From Agarivorans sp. Toyoura001 (GTDB lineage: Bacteria; Pseudomonadota; Gammaproteobacteria; Enterobacterales; Celerinatantimonadaceae), in assembly GCF_005405585.1 (NCBI RefSeq), contig NZ_BJEQ01000021.1, positions 16,028 through 80,027 of the forward strand: a stretch of 64,000 nt of DNA, in the 5' to 3' direction. Under the pieces are notes generated by a model. The model saw only the letters and a program-made list of their open reading frames with translations, searched no databases and was not told the origin of the DNA. Positions 28,536 to 36,070 of this stretch are shown here, one piece after another (position 1 is the stretch's first letter; each line of letters opens with the position of its first letter). A program made the translations under genes and the position numbers.

Positions 28536-29846
28536 ATGTCTGTACTTTCCCCAAATAGTGTTTTTACTTCATTACAACAAGACGGCCCATTTGCGGTGAA
28601 TCGCGATGCTGTCACGGTGCATCCGTTTTCAGTGTCGGTGCGTACTTGGGTAAAACGCTTGCAGCAAGACAGTAATAACGTTTCAAAGTATCGAGCGTTG
28701 CGCAGCCAAATCTTTGAGTTTTTGGGCATTGATAGTTTTCAGCAAATTCAAACCTTAATCACCGATACAGAACAGCGTAAGCAACGCAGTGAGCGCGCCC
28801 TATTTTTGTTAGGCAATATGTTTGGCATTAATGGCAACTTAAACGAAATTGAAAACCGTATTGATGAATACGCGCGTACAGCTGATGCGGTTATCCATTC
28901 GATTAAAGGCAAAATTCTCTCGCCTTATGCTTCACACATTGAAAATACCAACGAAATTGAAGTCACCAACAACCCAGTAGAGTTGTTGTTGATCATGTTC
29001 AACGACGAGTACCATAAAAAAGCCCGCTTTGAAGCGCGCCGCAAACTCATATTAATGACCCTTGCAGGCAGTATTGAGCAACGTGAAAGAGAAACTGAGA
29101 TTGAAGAGAAATTTTCAGCATTCTTGGCATTTTTAAATGGTTATGTATGGAGTAGCGAGCTGAAAATAGGCGAGTTGGATCCGGTTTATTTACATTCAAA
29201 ACATCAGGCCGAAGATTACGCCTGCTCAGAGGTTAGCGTACTTAACCCGCAGCAAGCTAAGTTGGTACAAAGCAACCGATTCGAAAAGCTCACTTTGCTT
29301 AAACGGCGCAGTATTACCGTGGGTGAGCGTAAAACGCCGGTTTATGTTTCTATCCGTAAAAAACCGCCAGAAGCCAAAGTGCTTAAGTTATTACGCAAGA
29401 ATCAAAAGAACCCAGCTGTTGCGGTAGATGATGAGCTCGGTTTAATGGCGGTGCTTGATTCAGTGAGCGATATTAAAACTTTTCAAAAGCACCTTACCCG
29501 TAGTGCTTCTCAAGCTAATTCGCTGATGGTGCTAGAAGATATCTCCGATACCCTCACCGACAGAACTGAGTATCGAGGCTCGGCGGTGGGGTCTAGCAAT
29601 AAAACGCCAATGATGAAGTTTTTTGCGCGTTTAGGCGGTATGCGAGTCGAGTTTATTATTCACACTAACCGCACTTGGCTTAACTACATGTACCAGCAAG
29701 ACGTGGCGCATAACGAGTATGAAGTGAAGCGTATGTTTGATACTGGGGTGATTGAATTACTGTTTCCTATGGATATATTTCATTTAAATCATCGTAAAAC
29801 CCGCGACGAGATGATTCAGTTTTTTAGAAAACAAATCGAAGCATAA
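28536..29846 (+). CDS. Uncharacterised protein with a RelA/SpoT-like C-terminal domain pattern
   Basis: A 436-residue cytosolic protein that I do not recognise as a named family. ATG 28536 has a TAGGT site; the frame opens two codons earlier at TTG. Numbers here count from that TTG. Residues 1-260 look helical (FLGIDSFQQIQTLI, MFGINGNLNEIENRIDEY). From 272 on the pattern follows (p)ppGpp synthetase folds: SIRKKPPEAKVLKLLRK (compare RxKxPxSxxxKLxR), DDELGLMAV (compare DxxGxR; Asp300/301), EYRGSAVG (compare GYRSxH), and RVEFIIHT with AHNEY (compare VEIQIRT...H..Y; Glu374). The Asp and Glu that bind Mg and activate ATP in RSH enzymes have counterparts, but the Arg of GxR is Met. Function is unproven. 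Confidence 0.6.
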   Translation: MSVLSPNSVFTSLQQDGPFAVNRDAVTVHPFSVSVRTWVKRLQQDSNNVSKYRALRSQIFEFLGIDSFQQIQTLITDTEQRKQRSERALFLLGNMFGINGNLNEIENRIDEYARTADAVIHSIKGKILSPYASHIENTNEIEVTNNPVELLLIMFNDEYHKKARFEARRKLILMTLAGSIEQRERETEIEEKFSAFLAFLNGYVWSSELKIGELDPVYLHSKHQAEDYACSEVSVLNPQQAKLVQSNRFEKLTLLKRRSITVGERKTPVYVSIRKKPPEAKVLKLLRKNQKNPAVAVDDELGLMAVLDSVSDIKTFQKHLTRSASQANSLMVLEDISDTLTDRTEYRGSAVGSSNKTPMMKFFARLGGMRVEFIIHTNRTWLNYMYQQDVAHNEYEVKRMFDTGVIELLFPMDIFHLNHRKTRDEMIQFFRKQIEA

Positions 29847-29861
29847 ATTATTTTTGTCTCT

Positions 29862-29893
29862 ATAGGTCTAGCAAGTTGCTAGGCCTTTTTTGT
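29862..29893 (+). terminator. Rho-independent terminator
   Basis: Stem AGGTCTAGC / GCTAGGCCT with one G-T pair and a T6 tail, 16 nt after the stop of the RelA/SpoT-like gene. Confidence 0.8.
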
Positions 29894-29996
29894 TGGTGCT
29901 GATTTTTGGCTAAAACTGTCGCTTTTGTTCAATCCTCGCAAGGTAAACTCAAATATTATTGCCGGGTAATCACAGACGAGTTAGAGCATAAACGCC

Positions 29997-30812
29997 ATGT
30001 TAGAAATAAAAAAAATCGATGAAATAAATACTTTGTCAGCGCTAAAAGAACAATACTTCGCTAGCGCCAATAGCGCGTTAGATGGCATGTGGCATGTTGG
30101 TTTTGTTGGCATGTCGCAACACTTTGGCTTTTATGAAAACCAGCAACTGGTGGGGTATTGCTGCATTAATGATGACGCTTATGTGCTGCAGTTTTACATG
30201 CTAAAAGGTTATGAAGCGAGAGCTCGAGAGTTGTTTACACTTATCGCACAAGGCAATAGTGCGATAATCGGCGAGCTTAAAGGTGCGTTTGTTAGTACTG
30301 CAGAAACGGCTTATTTAAGTTTGTGTTTAGACTGTTCCTCAAATTTTTCGGTGAACGCCTTTATGTACCAGTATGCTACTAATCAATCGGTATCTCACCC
30401 TCAGCTTTTAAGTTTAACCAAGGCGGGTGATGATCATTTAGCCTCATTTGTGGCATTCGCGGCCGAAAATATTGGTGCGCCAGAACAGTGGCTACAGAGT
30501 TACTATAGCAATTTGATTCAGCGACAAGAGCTGTGGGGCTATTGGCGTGATGGGCAGCTGTTGGCTAGCGGAGAGTGTCGCTTGTTCGACCAATGGCAAA
30601 CTGAGTTCGCCGACTTAGGCATGATTGTAGCGAAAAGTGAGCGAGGACAAGGCTTAGCTGCAAGGGTGCTAACTACCTTAACACGAAGTGCTATAGAGCG
30701 TGGTTTATTGCCTATCTGCTCGACAGAGGCGAACAATATCGCTGCACAAAAAGCCATTGAGCGAGCAGGTTTAAGTTCGTCTCAGCGTATAATTCAGTTT
30801 GAGTTTGGCTAA
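29997..30812 (+). CDS. GNAT-family N-acetyltransferase
   Basis: A 271-residue protein whose C-terminal half is a GNAT acetyltransferase: LGMIVAKSERGQGLAARVLT is the acetyl-CoA pyrophosphate loop (RGQGLA) and STEANNIAAQKAIERAGL is the usual final helix. The N-terminal half (MWHVGFVGMSQHFGFYENQQ) may be a second, decayed GNAT fold with only substrate-binding features. The substrate is unknown. It is monocistronic, 126 nt before an AraC-type regulator. Confidence 0.85.
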   Translation: MLEIKKIDEINTLSALKEQYFASANSALDGMWHVGFVGMSQHFGFYENQQLVGYCCINDDAYVLQFYMLKGYEARARELFTLIAQGNSAIIGELKGAFVSTAETAYLSLCLDCSSNFSVNAFMYQYATNQSVSHPQLLSLTKAGDDHLASFVAFAAENIGAPEQWLQSYYSNLIQRQELWGYWRDGQLLASGECRLFDQWQTEFADLGMIVAKSERGQGLAARVLTTLTRSAIERGLLPICSTEANNIAAQKAIERAGLSSSQRIIQFEFG

Positions 30813-30938
30813 TCGAGACATCACCATAAGCCCTAAACAGCTATCGTGTTAATGAGCGAGTAGTACAAAGCGGTAAAATACGCGGCTGGTGTAGCGTAAA
30901 GTGAATAAGCAATAAATTATAAACAAGCGAGACTTGGC

Positions 30939-31784
30939 ATGATTCAATGGCTACAACAGGCTGAAAATTCAACTATTGCTCGCTTTATCGAGTGTTATTG
31001 GTTTATAGAAAAAGACCAAGCCGCCGGCAGCGAGCCATTCCCACAGCTAAACCCAGATCCCTGCCCGCATTTAATGTTGTCTCCTTCTAAGCAGTTCTAT
31101 GGTTACCAATCTAAAGATGTGGTCTATGAAGGGCGGGGCAGCCATTGGATTTTCCCTCATAGCGAAACATTTACCTTAGATCATTCCAAACCGTTCCAAC
31201 ATTTAGGCATTAAGTTTCATGCTGGCGCGCTGTACAGCTTGGTTATACCTGAATACAGCCACCCGAGTTTGAACTCCGTGAGTTGTTTAGGTCTCTCTCA
31301 CTTAAAGGCTAGCCTGAAAATGGATGAAACTATGTTGCTAAAGTTAGCTCAAACAGATAGCCAAGGCTGCGTGGAGCAACTGGATAGCTTGCTGATGCCC
31401 TGGCTAGTAGGCATTGAACAGGATAAACACAGTGAGTTAAGCCAAAAAGCCTTGTTGTTATTAAACTCGTCCAATATAGCTGATTTAGGAGAGCGCTTAT
31501 TCTGTTCGCAAAGAACCTTAGAGCGCAGCTTTGCTAGAGTGACGGGATTGAGCTTGAAGCAAGTTCAGAGTATGAACAAACTTGAAGCACTGCTAGAGTA
31601 TTTGTATCAGCGCGGTGTCGCTGAGTTAGATTGGGTAGACATTGCCTATCGTTTTGGCTTTAGCGACCAGCCTCATTTGATTCGTCACCTTAAAAAGCAA
31701 ATTGGTTTAACGCCGCAACGTTATGCAGAGCAACGGGGCCTAACCATTGATGTTTACGGAGGGGTAGCAGCGAATAAGCGCTAA
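30939..31784 (+). CDS. AraC-family transcriptional regulator
   Basis: A 281-residue protein. The N-terminal domain (FIECYWFIEKD, NPDPCPHLMLSP, LGIKFHAGAL) is the effector-domain type often named DUF6597. The C-terminal helix-turn-helix pair (about 180-270) contains LGERLFCSQRTLERSF and IAYRFGFSDQPHLIRHLKK. The ligand is unknown. It precedes the homocysteine methyltransferase-like gene by 65 nt on the same strand and might regulate it. Confidence 0.9.
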   Translation: MIQWLQQAENSTIARFIECYWFIEKDQAAGSEPFPQLNPDPCPHLMLSPSKQFYGYQSKDVVYEGRGSHWIFPHSETFTLDHSKPFQHLGIKFHAGALYSLVIPEYSHPSLNSVSCLGLSHLKASLKMDETMLLKLAQTDSQGCVEQLDSLLMPWLVGIEQDKHSELSQKALLLLNSSNIADLGERLFCSQRTLERSFARVTGLSLKQVQSMNKLEALLEYLYQRGVAELDWVDIAYRFGFSDQPHLIRHLKKQIGLTPQRYAEQRGLTIDVYGGVAANKR

Positions 31785-31849
31785 GCAAGCTAAGCTGTAG
31801 TGCAATCAATTCATAGTTGGCCATCTTAGGTCATTCATAGGAACGGCTT

Positions 31850-32785
31850 ATGGCGGCTGCCCGAACACTACCGCAACTGGGTAAGAAAATTTTTGCCTGC
31901 TATACCGGAATGGAAACCGATTTAGTCTACAAACACGGGATTGATTTACCTGGTTTTGCGGCTTACCCATTGCTTCGTCAACCTGATTCGAAAAACCTTT
32001 TGCGACAATACTATTATCAGCTTGTTGAGCTTGCTCGAGAGCAAAATGTTGGACTCATTTTGGATTCGGTCACCTGGGCGGCTAATCGAGATCGTGGTCA
32101 AGCACTTGGCTTTAACCAGCAACAATTGCAGGCTTTTAACCTAGAAGCCGTTGCGCTGATGGCCGAGGTACGGGCTGCAAATGTTGATCTGGACATTGTA
32201 CTCGCGGGGCAAATTGGCCCGCAGGATGACAGTTATTCACCAAAGTATTTGATGGCAACAGTAGAGGCTAGAGAGTATCACCTAGAACAAATTAAAACTT
32301 ATGCAGCCACCGACGTGGACTTTATCAGCGCCTTTACTATTTGCTATGCCGAAGAAGCGGCCGGCATTGTTAAGGCGGCTCAGCAATTTTCTCTGCCCGT
32401 TGCAATTGCCTTTACTCTGGAAACTGACGGCTGTTTACCTACTGGTATGCCCTTGTCTGAAGCCATTGCACTAGTAGATGCAGAAACTAACAATGGCCCG
32501 GCTTACTACTTAATCAACTGCGCTCATCCTGAACACTTTTCACATATATTCGATGGTAAATCATGGGTGAAGCGGATACGTGGAGTTGTTGCTAACAGTT
32601 CTCGATGCAGTCATGAGGAGTTAGAGCAGGCTTGTGCGTTAGATGAAGGCAACCCAGAAGAGCTTGCATCGCAGTTGGCTGCATTACGAGCTAAGTACAA
32701 TCACTTTAATGTGTTGGGCTCTTGTTGTGGTTCAGATATGCGACATATGAAAAGTATATTGGCTAAAGCCAAATTGATTTTATAG
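31850..32785 (+). CDS. Homocysteine S-methyltransferase family protein (divergent)
   Basis: A 311-residue zinc-dependent methyltransferase barrel. The three zinc cysteines are visible as INCAHP (about 223-228) and LGSCCGSD (about 293-300). FACYTGMETDL stands where most members have the LDGGMGTEL start, so the N-terminus is divergent. Family members pass methyl groups from S-methylmethionine, betaine or methylated amines to thiols. The donor here is unknown. It follows an AraC regulator, a context for catabolism rather than core methionine synthesis. Confidence 0.85.
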   Translation: MAAARTLPQLGKKIFACYTGMETDLVYKHGIDLPGFAAYPLLRQPDSKNLLRQYYYQLVELAREQNVGLILDSVTWAANRDRGQALGFNQQQLQAFNLEAVALMAEVRAANVDLDIVLAGQIGPQDDSYSPKYLMATVEAREYHLEQIKTYAATDVDFISAFTICYAEEAAGIVKAAQQFSLPVAIAFTLETDGCLPTGMPLSEAIALVDAETNNGPAYYLINCAHPEHFSHIFDGKSWVKRIRGVVANSSRCSHEELEQACALDEGNPEELASQLAALRAKYNHFNVLGSCCGSDMRHMKSILAKAKLIL

Positions 32786-32815
32786 CGTTGGTTGTAGTGA
32801 TACGTTAACTAAACT

Positions 32816-32866
32816 CTCGCCTAGCAAAGAGCAGGGCGGTGCTCTCCCGCTCTTTATGGCTAAGCC
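32816..32866 (-). pseudogene. Truncated tRNA-Val pseudogene, unit 0
   Basis: The left-most copy of a decayed tRNA-Val unit. It matches units 1 and 2 from CTCGCCTAGCAAAGAG to GGCTAAGCC but lacks the tRNA 3' half (T arm, acceptor, CCA). It is followed on its right by the same spacer and hairpin as the other copies. Confidence 0.7.
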
Positions 32867-32895
32867 AGTCTGAGTTTGCTGTTTGGTAGAAAGCA

Positions 32896-32923
32896 AAAAG
32901 ACCTGCAATTATGCAGGCCTTTT
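32896..32923 (-). terminator. Terminator hairpin copy 1 of the tRNA-Val array
   Basis: AAAAGACCTGCA-ATTA-TGCAGGCCTTTT: same hairpin as the terminator behind the intact tRNA-Val pair, here with one mismatch, and repeated with the array. Confidence 0.7.
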
Positions 32924-32927
32924 AATA

Positions 32928-33010
32928 TGGTGGTCGCTACTGGGCTTGAACCAGTGACCCTCGCCTAGCAAAGAGGAGGGCGGTGCTCTCCCGCTCTTTA
33001 TGGCTAAGCC
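32928..33010 (-). pseudogene. Decayed tRNA-Val copy, unit 1
   Basis: 83 bases. The 3' half is identical to the intact tRNA-Val genes: encoded CCA, 3' acceptor strand, T arm and variable loop. The 5' half is rearranged: the anticodon stem runs into CTAGCAAAGAGGAGGGCGG and the 5' acceptor strand reads GGCTTAG instead of GGTCGCT, so no acceptor stem or valine anticodon loop can form. Confidence 0.8.
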
Positions 33011-33039
33011 AGTCTGAGTTTACAGTTTGGTAGAAAGCA

Positions 33040-33067
33040 AAAAGGCCTGCAATTATGCAGGCCTTTT
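33040..33067 (-). terminator. Terminator hairpin copy 2 of the tRNA-Val array
   Basis: Perfect 12-bp stem AAAAGGCCTGCA / TGCAGGCCTTTT with ATTA loop, between pseudo-tRNA units 1 and 2. Confidence 0.78.
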
Positions 33068-33072
33068 TAATA

Positions 33073-33155
33073 TGGTGGTCGCTACTGGGCTTGAACCAGT
33101 GACCCTCGCCTAGCAAAGAGGAGGGCGGTGTTCTCCCGCTCTTTGTGGCTAAGCC
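33073..33155 (-). pseudogene. Decayed tRNA-Val copy, unit 2
   Basis: Same structure as unit 1, with two substitutions in the 5' part (TTCTCC for CTCTCC; CTTTGTGG for CTTTATGG). The CCA end and T arm are intact; the acceptor stem and anticodon arm are not. Confidence 0.8.
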
Positions 33156-33184
33156 AGTCTGAGTTTGCTGTTTGGTAGAAAGCA

Positions 33185-33212
33185 AAAAGGCCTGCAATTA
33201 TGCAGGCCTTTT
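33185..33212 (-). terminator. Rho-independent terminator of the tRNA-Val operon
   Basis: Perfect 12-bp stem AAAAGGCCTGCA / TGCAGGCCTTTT, loop ATTA, located 4 nt beyond the CCA end of the downstream intact tRNA-Val. Confidence 0.88.
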
Positions 33213-33216
33213 AATA

Positions 33217-33292
33217 TGGTGGTCGCTACTGGGCTTGAACCAGTGACCCTCGCCTTGTAAGGGCGATGCTCTCCCAACTGAGCTAAGCGACC
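33217..33292 (-). tRNA. tRNA-Val (anticodon TAC), second copy
   Basis: 76 bases on the minus strand, beginning GGTCGCTTAGCTCAGTTGGG and ending GCGACCACCA with encoded CCA. The anticodon stem-loop reads GCCC-TTACAAG-GGCG-like, giving anticodon TAC. The acceptor stem GGTCGCT/AGCGACC pairs fully. It is identical to the copy at 33343. Confidence 0.96.
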
Positions 33293-33342
33293 GAATTTTG
33301 TGTTACTAGTAAACCGTTCAATAGAACCATTTACTTTAAATA

Positions 33343-33418
33343 TGGTGGTCGCTACTGGGCTTGAACCAGTGACCCTCGCCTTGTAAGGGCGATGCTCTCC
33401 CAACTGAGCTAAGCGACC
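33343..33418 (-). tRNA. tRNA-Val (anticodon TAC), first copy
   Basis: Identical in sequence to 33217-33292, with encoded CCA. It is the promoter-proximal gene of the two-tRNA transcript. A tRNA-Val cluster next to gltX also occurs in E. coli (valU-valX-valY). Confidence 0.96.
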
Positions 33419-33433
33419 GTCTTGTGGGGGCGT

Positions 33434-33461
33434 ATTATAGGGTGGTCTGCGGAGGTGTCAA
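33434..33461 (-). promoter_or_regulatory. Sigma-70 promoter for tRNA-Val genes
   Basis: On the minus strand, a perfect TTGACA (33461-33456) and TATAAT (33439-33434) are 16 nt apart, followed by a GC-rich discriminator (ACGCCCCC). The first tRNA base is at 33418. Consensus elements plus GC discriminator are typical of stable RNA promoters under stringent control. Confidence 0.88.
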
Positions 33462-33648
33462 CGCAAATTTAAAGGAAACTGACTGCTTGCGCAAATTCTC
33501 GTCAAAATGCCCAAATTGGCAGCTTTGATGAGGCAATTATTAGCAAATAAAGCGCGATATGATTATGGCTGCTGTCTAGCGAATTTTAGCGGGTGTGGTA
33601 AAATCCGCGCCATTCAACTCGGTCAATTTACTTAACTAGAGAATAAAC

Positions 33649-35136
33649 ATGACAGTTCGTACTCGCGTAGCACCTTCGCCAACAGGTGACCCTCATGTAG
33701 GTACCGCCTACATCGCACTATTTAATTACTGTTTCGCTAAGCAACATGGCGGCGAATTTATTCTACGTATTGAAGATACCGACCAAGCGCGCAGCTCGCG
33801 TGAATCTGAGCAAGCTATTTACGACAGCCTAAGCTGGTTAGGGCTAAGCTGGGATGAAGGTCCAGACTGTGGCGGCAATGCGGGCCCATACCGTCAAAGC
33901 GAGCGTAGCGATATTTATAAAAAATATGCTCAACAGCTGATTGATGAAGGTAAGGCATTTTACTGCTTTGCCACTTCTGAAGAATTAGACGAAATGCGCA
34001 AGCAGCAAATGGCCGAAGGTTTACAGCCTAAATACGATGGCCGTGGTTTAACGCTAAGCGCCGAAGACATTGCTGCGAACCTGGCAGAAGGTAAGCCTTA
34101 TGTAGTTCGCATGAAAATCCCAGAATCGGGCAGCTTTAGTTTTAACGATTACCTGCGTGGCAACGTAGAGATCCCATGGGAACAAGTAGACATGCAAGTG
34201 CTACTTAAAGCCGATGGTTTGCCAACCTACTTTTTAGCTAACGTGGTAGATGATCATTTAATGGGCATTACTCACGTGTTCCGTGGTGAAGAATGGCTAA
34301 ACTCGGCGCCTAAACTGCTTAAATTATACTTAGATTTAGGTTGGGAAGCGCCAGTATTGGGCCACATGCCATTGTTACGTAACCCTGATAAGAGCAAGTT
34401 AAGTAAGCGTAAAAACCCAACTAGCGTGAACTACTACCGCAAAATGGGCTTTTTACCTGAAGCAATGCTTAACTACTTAGGCCGCATGGGCTGGTCTATG
34501 CCAGACGAGCGTGAAAAATTCACCTTGGCAGAAATGATTGAGCACTTCGACATGAAGCGTGTGTCATTAGGTGGCCCTGTATTTGATGTTGAAAAACTTA
34601 AATGGTTAAACGGTTTGTGGATCCGCGAAGAACTAAGTGATGAGCAACTAGCCCAACGCTTAGTTGAGTGGGCTTACAATCAAGAAACTTTGATGAACAT
34701 TATTCCTCAAGCTAAAGCACGTTTAGATGTGTTTAGTGATCTAGCACCATTAGCTGGGCATTTTATCTCAGGCATGCCTGAATATGCACCAGAGCTACTT
34801 ACTGGCGGTAAACTAGAAGAAGAGCAAGTTCGTAGCTTGTTACAAATGTTTATTTGGCAGCTAGAAGAGCAGCGCCAGTGGGACAAAGACACGGTGTTTG
34901 CTGTTGCTAAACAATTGTCTACTCACTTAGATGTGAAAATCCGTGACTTCCTAGAGCCTATTTTTGTAGCGATTACCGGCAAAACCAGCTCTACCTCTGT
35001 GGTAGATGCAATGGCTATTCTAGGATCAGATATGAGCCGAGCGCGATTACGTTTTGCGCTAAGCCATATTGGTGTGAGTAAGAAACAAGCTAAATCGTTA
35101 GATAAAGCTTACCGCGCCTATAAAGCTAGCTGGTAA
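33649..35136 (+). CDS. gltX: Glutamate--tRNA ligase
   Basis: GluRS charges tRNA-Glu. This 495-residue class I synthetase has the HIGH-like [11 protein letters not shown] at the N-terminus, [12 protein letters not shown] in the Rossmann fold, and the KMSKS-like KLSKRKNP near residue 249. In the HIGH-type motif the third position is Val (HVGT). The length and C-terminal anticodon-binding helices are normal. It is divergent from the tRNA-Val genes. Confidence 0.96.
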   Translation: MTVRTRVAPSPTGDPHVGTAYIALFNYCFAKQHGGEFILRIEDTDQARSSRESEQAIYDSLSWLGLSWDEGPDCGGNAGPYRQSERSDIYKKYAQQLIDEGKAFYCFATSEELDEMRKQQMAEGLQPKYDGRGLTLSAEDIAANLAEGKPYVVRMKIPESGSFSFNDYLRGNVEIPWEQVDMQVLLKADGLPTYFLANVVDDHLMGITHVFRGEEWLNSAPKLLKLYLDLGWEAPVLGHMPLLRNPDKSKLSKRKNPTSVNYYRKMGFLPEAMLNYLGRMGWSMPDEREKFTLAEMIEHFDMKRVSLGGPVFDVEKLKWLNGLWIREELSDEQLAQRLVEWAYNQETLMNIIPQAKARLDVFSDLAPLAGHFISGMPEYAPELLTGGKLEEEQVRSLLQMFIWQLEEQRQWDKDTVFAVAKQLSTHLDVKIRDFLEPIFVAITGKTSSTSVVDAMAILGSDMSRARLRFALSHIGVSKKQAKSLDKAYRAYKASW

Positions 35137-35153
35137 GCCTTTTCGTTTAATGT

Positions 35154-35184
35154 AAAAAGCCAACTCTTAGAGTTGGCTTTTTTT
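35154..35184 (+). terminator. Rho-independent terminator after gltX
   Basis: 13-bp stem AAAAAGCCAACTC / GAGTTGGCTTTTT with TTA loop and extended T-run, 18 nt past the gltX stop. Confidence 0.9.
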
Positions 35185-35204
35185 GTATTTTCTAAAGTGA
35201 ATTG

Positions 35205-35285
35205 TTATACCAATAACATGCTGCCACAGGCCGCAACCAGTAAACCTAGCGCCAGCAAGAACTGCAATTGAAGCTTAATACTCAT
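35205..35285 (-). CDS. Possible 26-residue small membrane protein
   Basis: A short ORF with an AAGGAA ribosome site 5 nt before its ATG (35285). The product begins MSIKLQLQFLLALGLLVAAC and ends GSMLLV: a basic N-terminus and one hydrophobic helix with a lipobox-like VAAC. It has no recognisable family. It faces gltX convergently across the terminator. Support is the ribosome site and peptide composition only. Confidence 0.45.
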   Translation of the reverse strand: MSIKLQLQFLLALGLLVAACGSMLLV

Positions 35286-35758
35286 CGGGTTCCTTAAATA
35301 TGCATCAGTAGTAGCGTCATCATGCTACAAGCTTCCACCTCAAAACCATGAAACGCTTCACAGTTTGTTTTTTGAACAAACAGTTAAGTGTGAAAATCCT
35401 CGGTAGATCTCATTTATTTTGTGATTTTTTATTAGTTTGTTAACTAAATTGACACAATCGTTCAACATGCTGTTTTCTGCTGATATTTCGTTGGCTATTA
35501 TGGCTTAACGTAAATCAACTTTTTAAGTGACTTTTATGTAAATAGGGGTATTTGTTAATCACATCAACTGCTATTGTTGCTAGGGTGATTGTCACTAATG
35601 GAGTGTTGTTTTTATTGATTAATTGGAAACAATAAACCCATTCAATAATCACCAGTGTTGCAAGCAAGGAATGCTTGTATAGGGCTTGAACGCAGTGCTA
35701 AATATGAGGCATGTAAGGGTGATTCCTTGCTGCTCATTATTCGCTATAAGGAGATCTG
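35286..35758. promoter_or_regulatory. Intergenic region upstream of STAS gene, with an inverted repeat
   Basis: No further gene is seen in these 473 bases. A 7-bp inverted repeat GTTTGTT-TTTTG-AACAAAC (35363-35381), flanked by the outer pair TTCACA/TGTGAA, lies upstream of the small ORF and could be an operator or a hairpin. The right part must contain the promoter of the STAS-PP2C operon, whose ribosome site is AAGGAG at 35749-35754; I could not fix a -10/-35 pair. Confidence 0.45.
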
Positions 35759-36070
35759 ATGTCTATCAGTAGTCAATTAAATCAAGATTTGGGTCAGTTA
35801 ATTATTTGTATCACTGGGCGCTTTGATTATTCACTGCACCGAGATTTTCGCGCTTGTTATGAAAATATATCAGTTGAAGGAGTGCAGCTTATCCTTGATT
35901 TAAGTGCCGCTGATTATATGGATAGCTCAGCGCTTGGCATGATGCTGTTACTAAAAGAGCACGCCGAAAAGAGCCAAGCCTTGGCCTTAACCATACGTAA
36001 GCCTTCGCCTGCTATTCTAAAAATATTAGAAATAGCCAACTTCGACAAATTACTCAAAATAGAAAACTAG
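35759..36070 (+). CDS. STAS-domain anti-sigma factor antagonist-like protein
   Basis: A 103-residue single STAS domain. The phosphorylation-site motif YMDSSALGMML places the target serine at 56 or 57, after LILDLSAAD. Such proteins bind or release a kinase/anti-sigma partner depending on phosphorylation. It overlaps the next gene by 1 nt (TAGTG), and that gene encodes both a PP2C phosphatase and an HATPase domain, so the pair forms a complete partner-switching module. Confidence 0.9.
   Translation: MSISSQLNQDLGQLIICITGRFDYSLHRDFRACYENISVEGVQLILDLSAADYMDSSALGMMLLLKEHAEKSQALALTIRKPSPAILKILEIANFDKLLKIEN

Larger units (their letters stand above)
32928..33216 (-). repeat. Tandem ~145-bp repeat of tRNA-Val pseudogene plus terminator
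   Basis: Two nearly identical units, 32928-33072 and 33073-33216 (145 and 144 bp), abut the intact tRNA-Val at 33217. A third, 5'-truncated copy covers 32816-32927. Each unit holds a pseudo-tRNA, the spacer GTCTGAGTTTGCTGTTTGG with small variations, and a GGCCTGCA/TGCAGGCC terminator hairpin. Few differences separate the units, so the amplification is recent or maintained by gene conversion. Confidence 0.85.

Noticed and set aside
29997..31784. GNAT and AraC genes as a toxin-antitoxin or defence module
   Set aside because: Gene sizes, domain types and 126-nt spacing do not fit GNAT-RHH toxin systems; no antitoxin-like gene is present.
32816..33216. CRISPR array suggested by regular ~145-bp repeats
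   Set aside because: The repeats are tRNA pseudogenes with terminators; there are no short direct repeats with unique spacers and no cas genes.
32937..33403. Minus-strand ORFs of 86 and 84 residues over the tRNA-Val array
   Set aside because: They are translations of tRNA genes, pseudo-tRNAs and terminators; the repeated peptide (GEHRPYKARVTGSSPVATT) is the common artefact of reading tRNA genes as protein.
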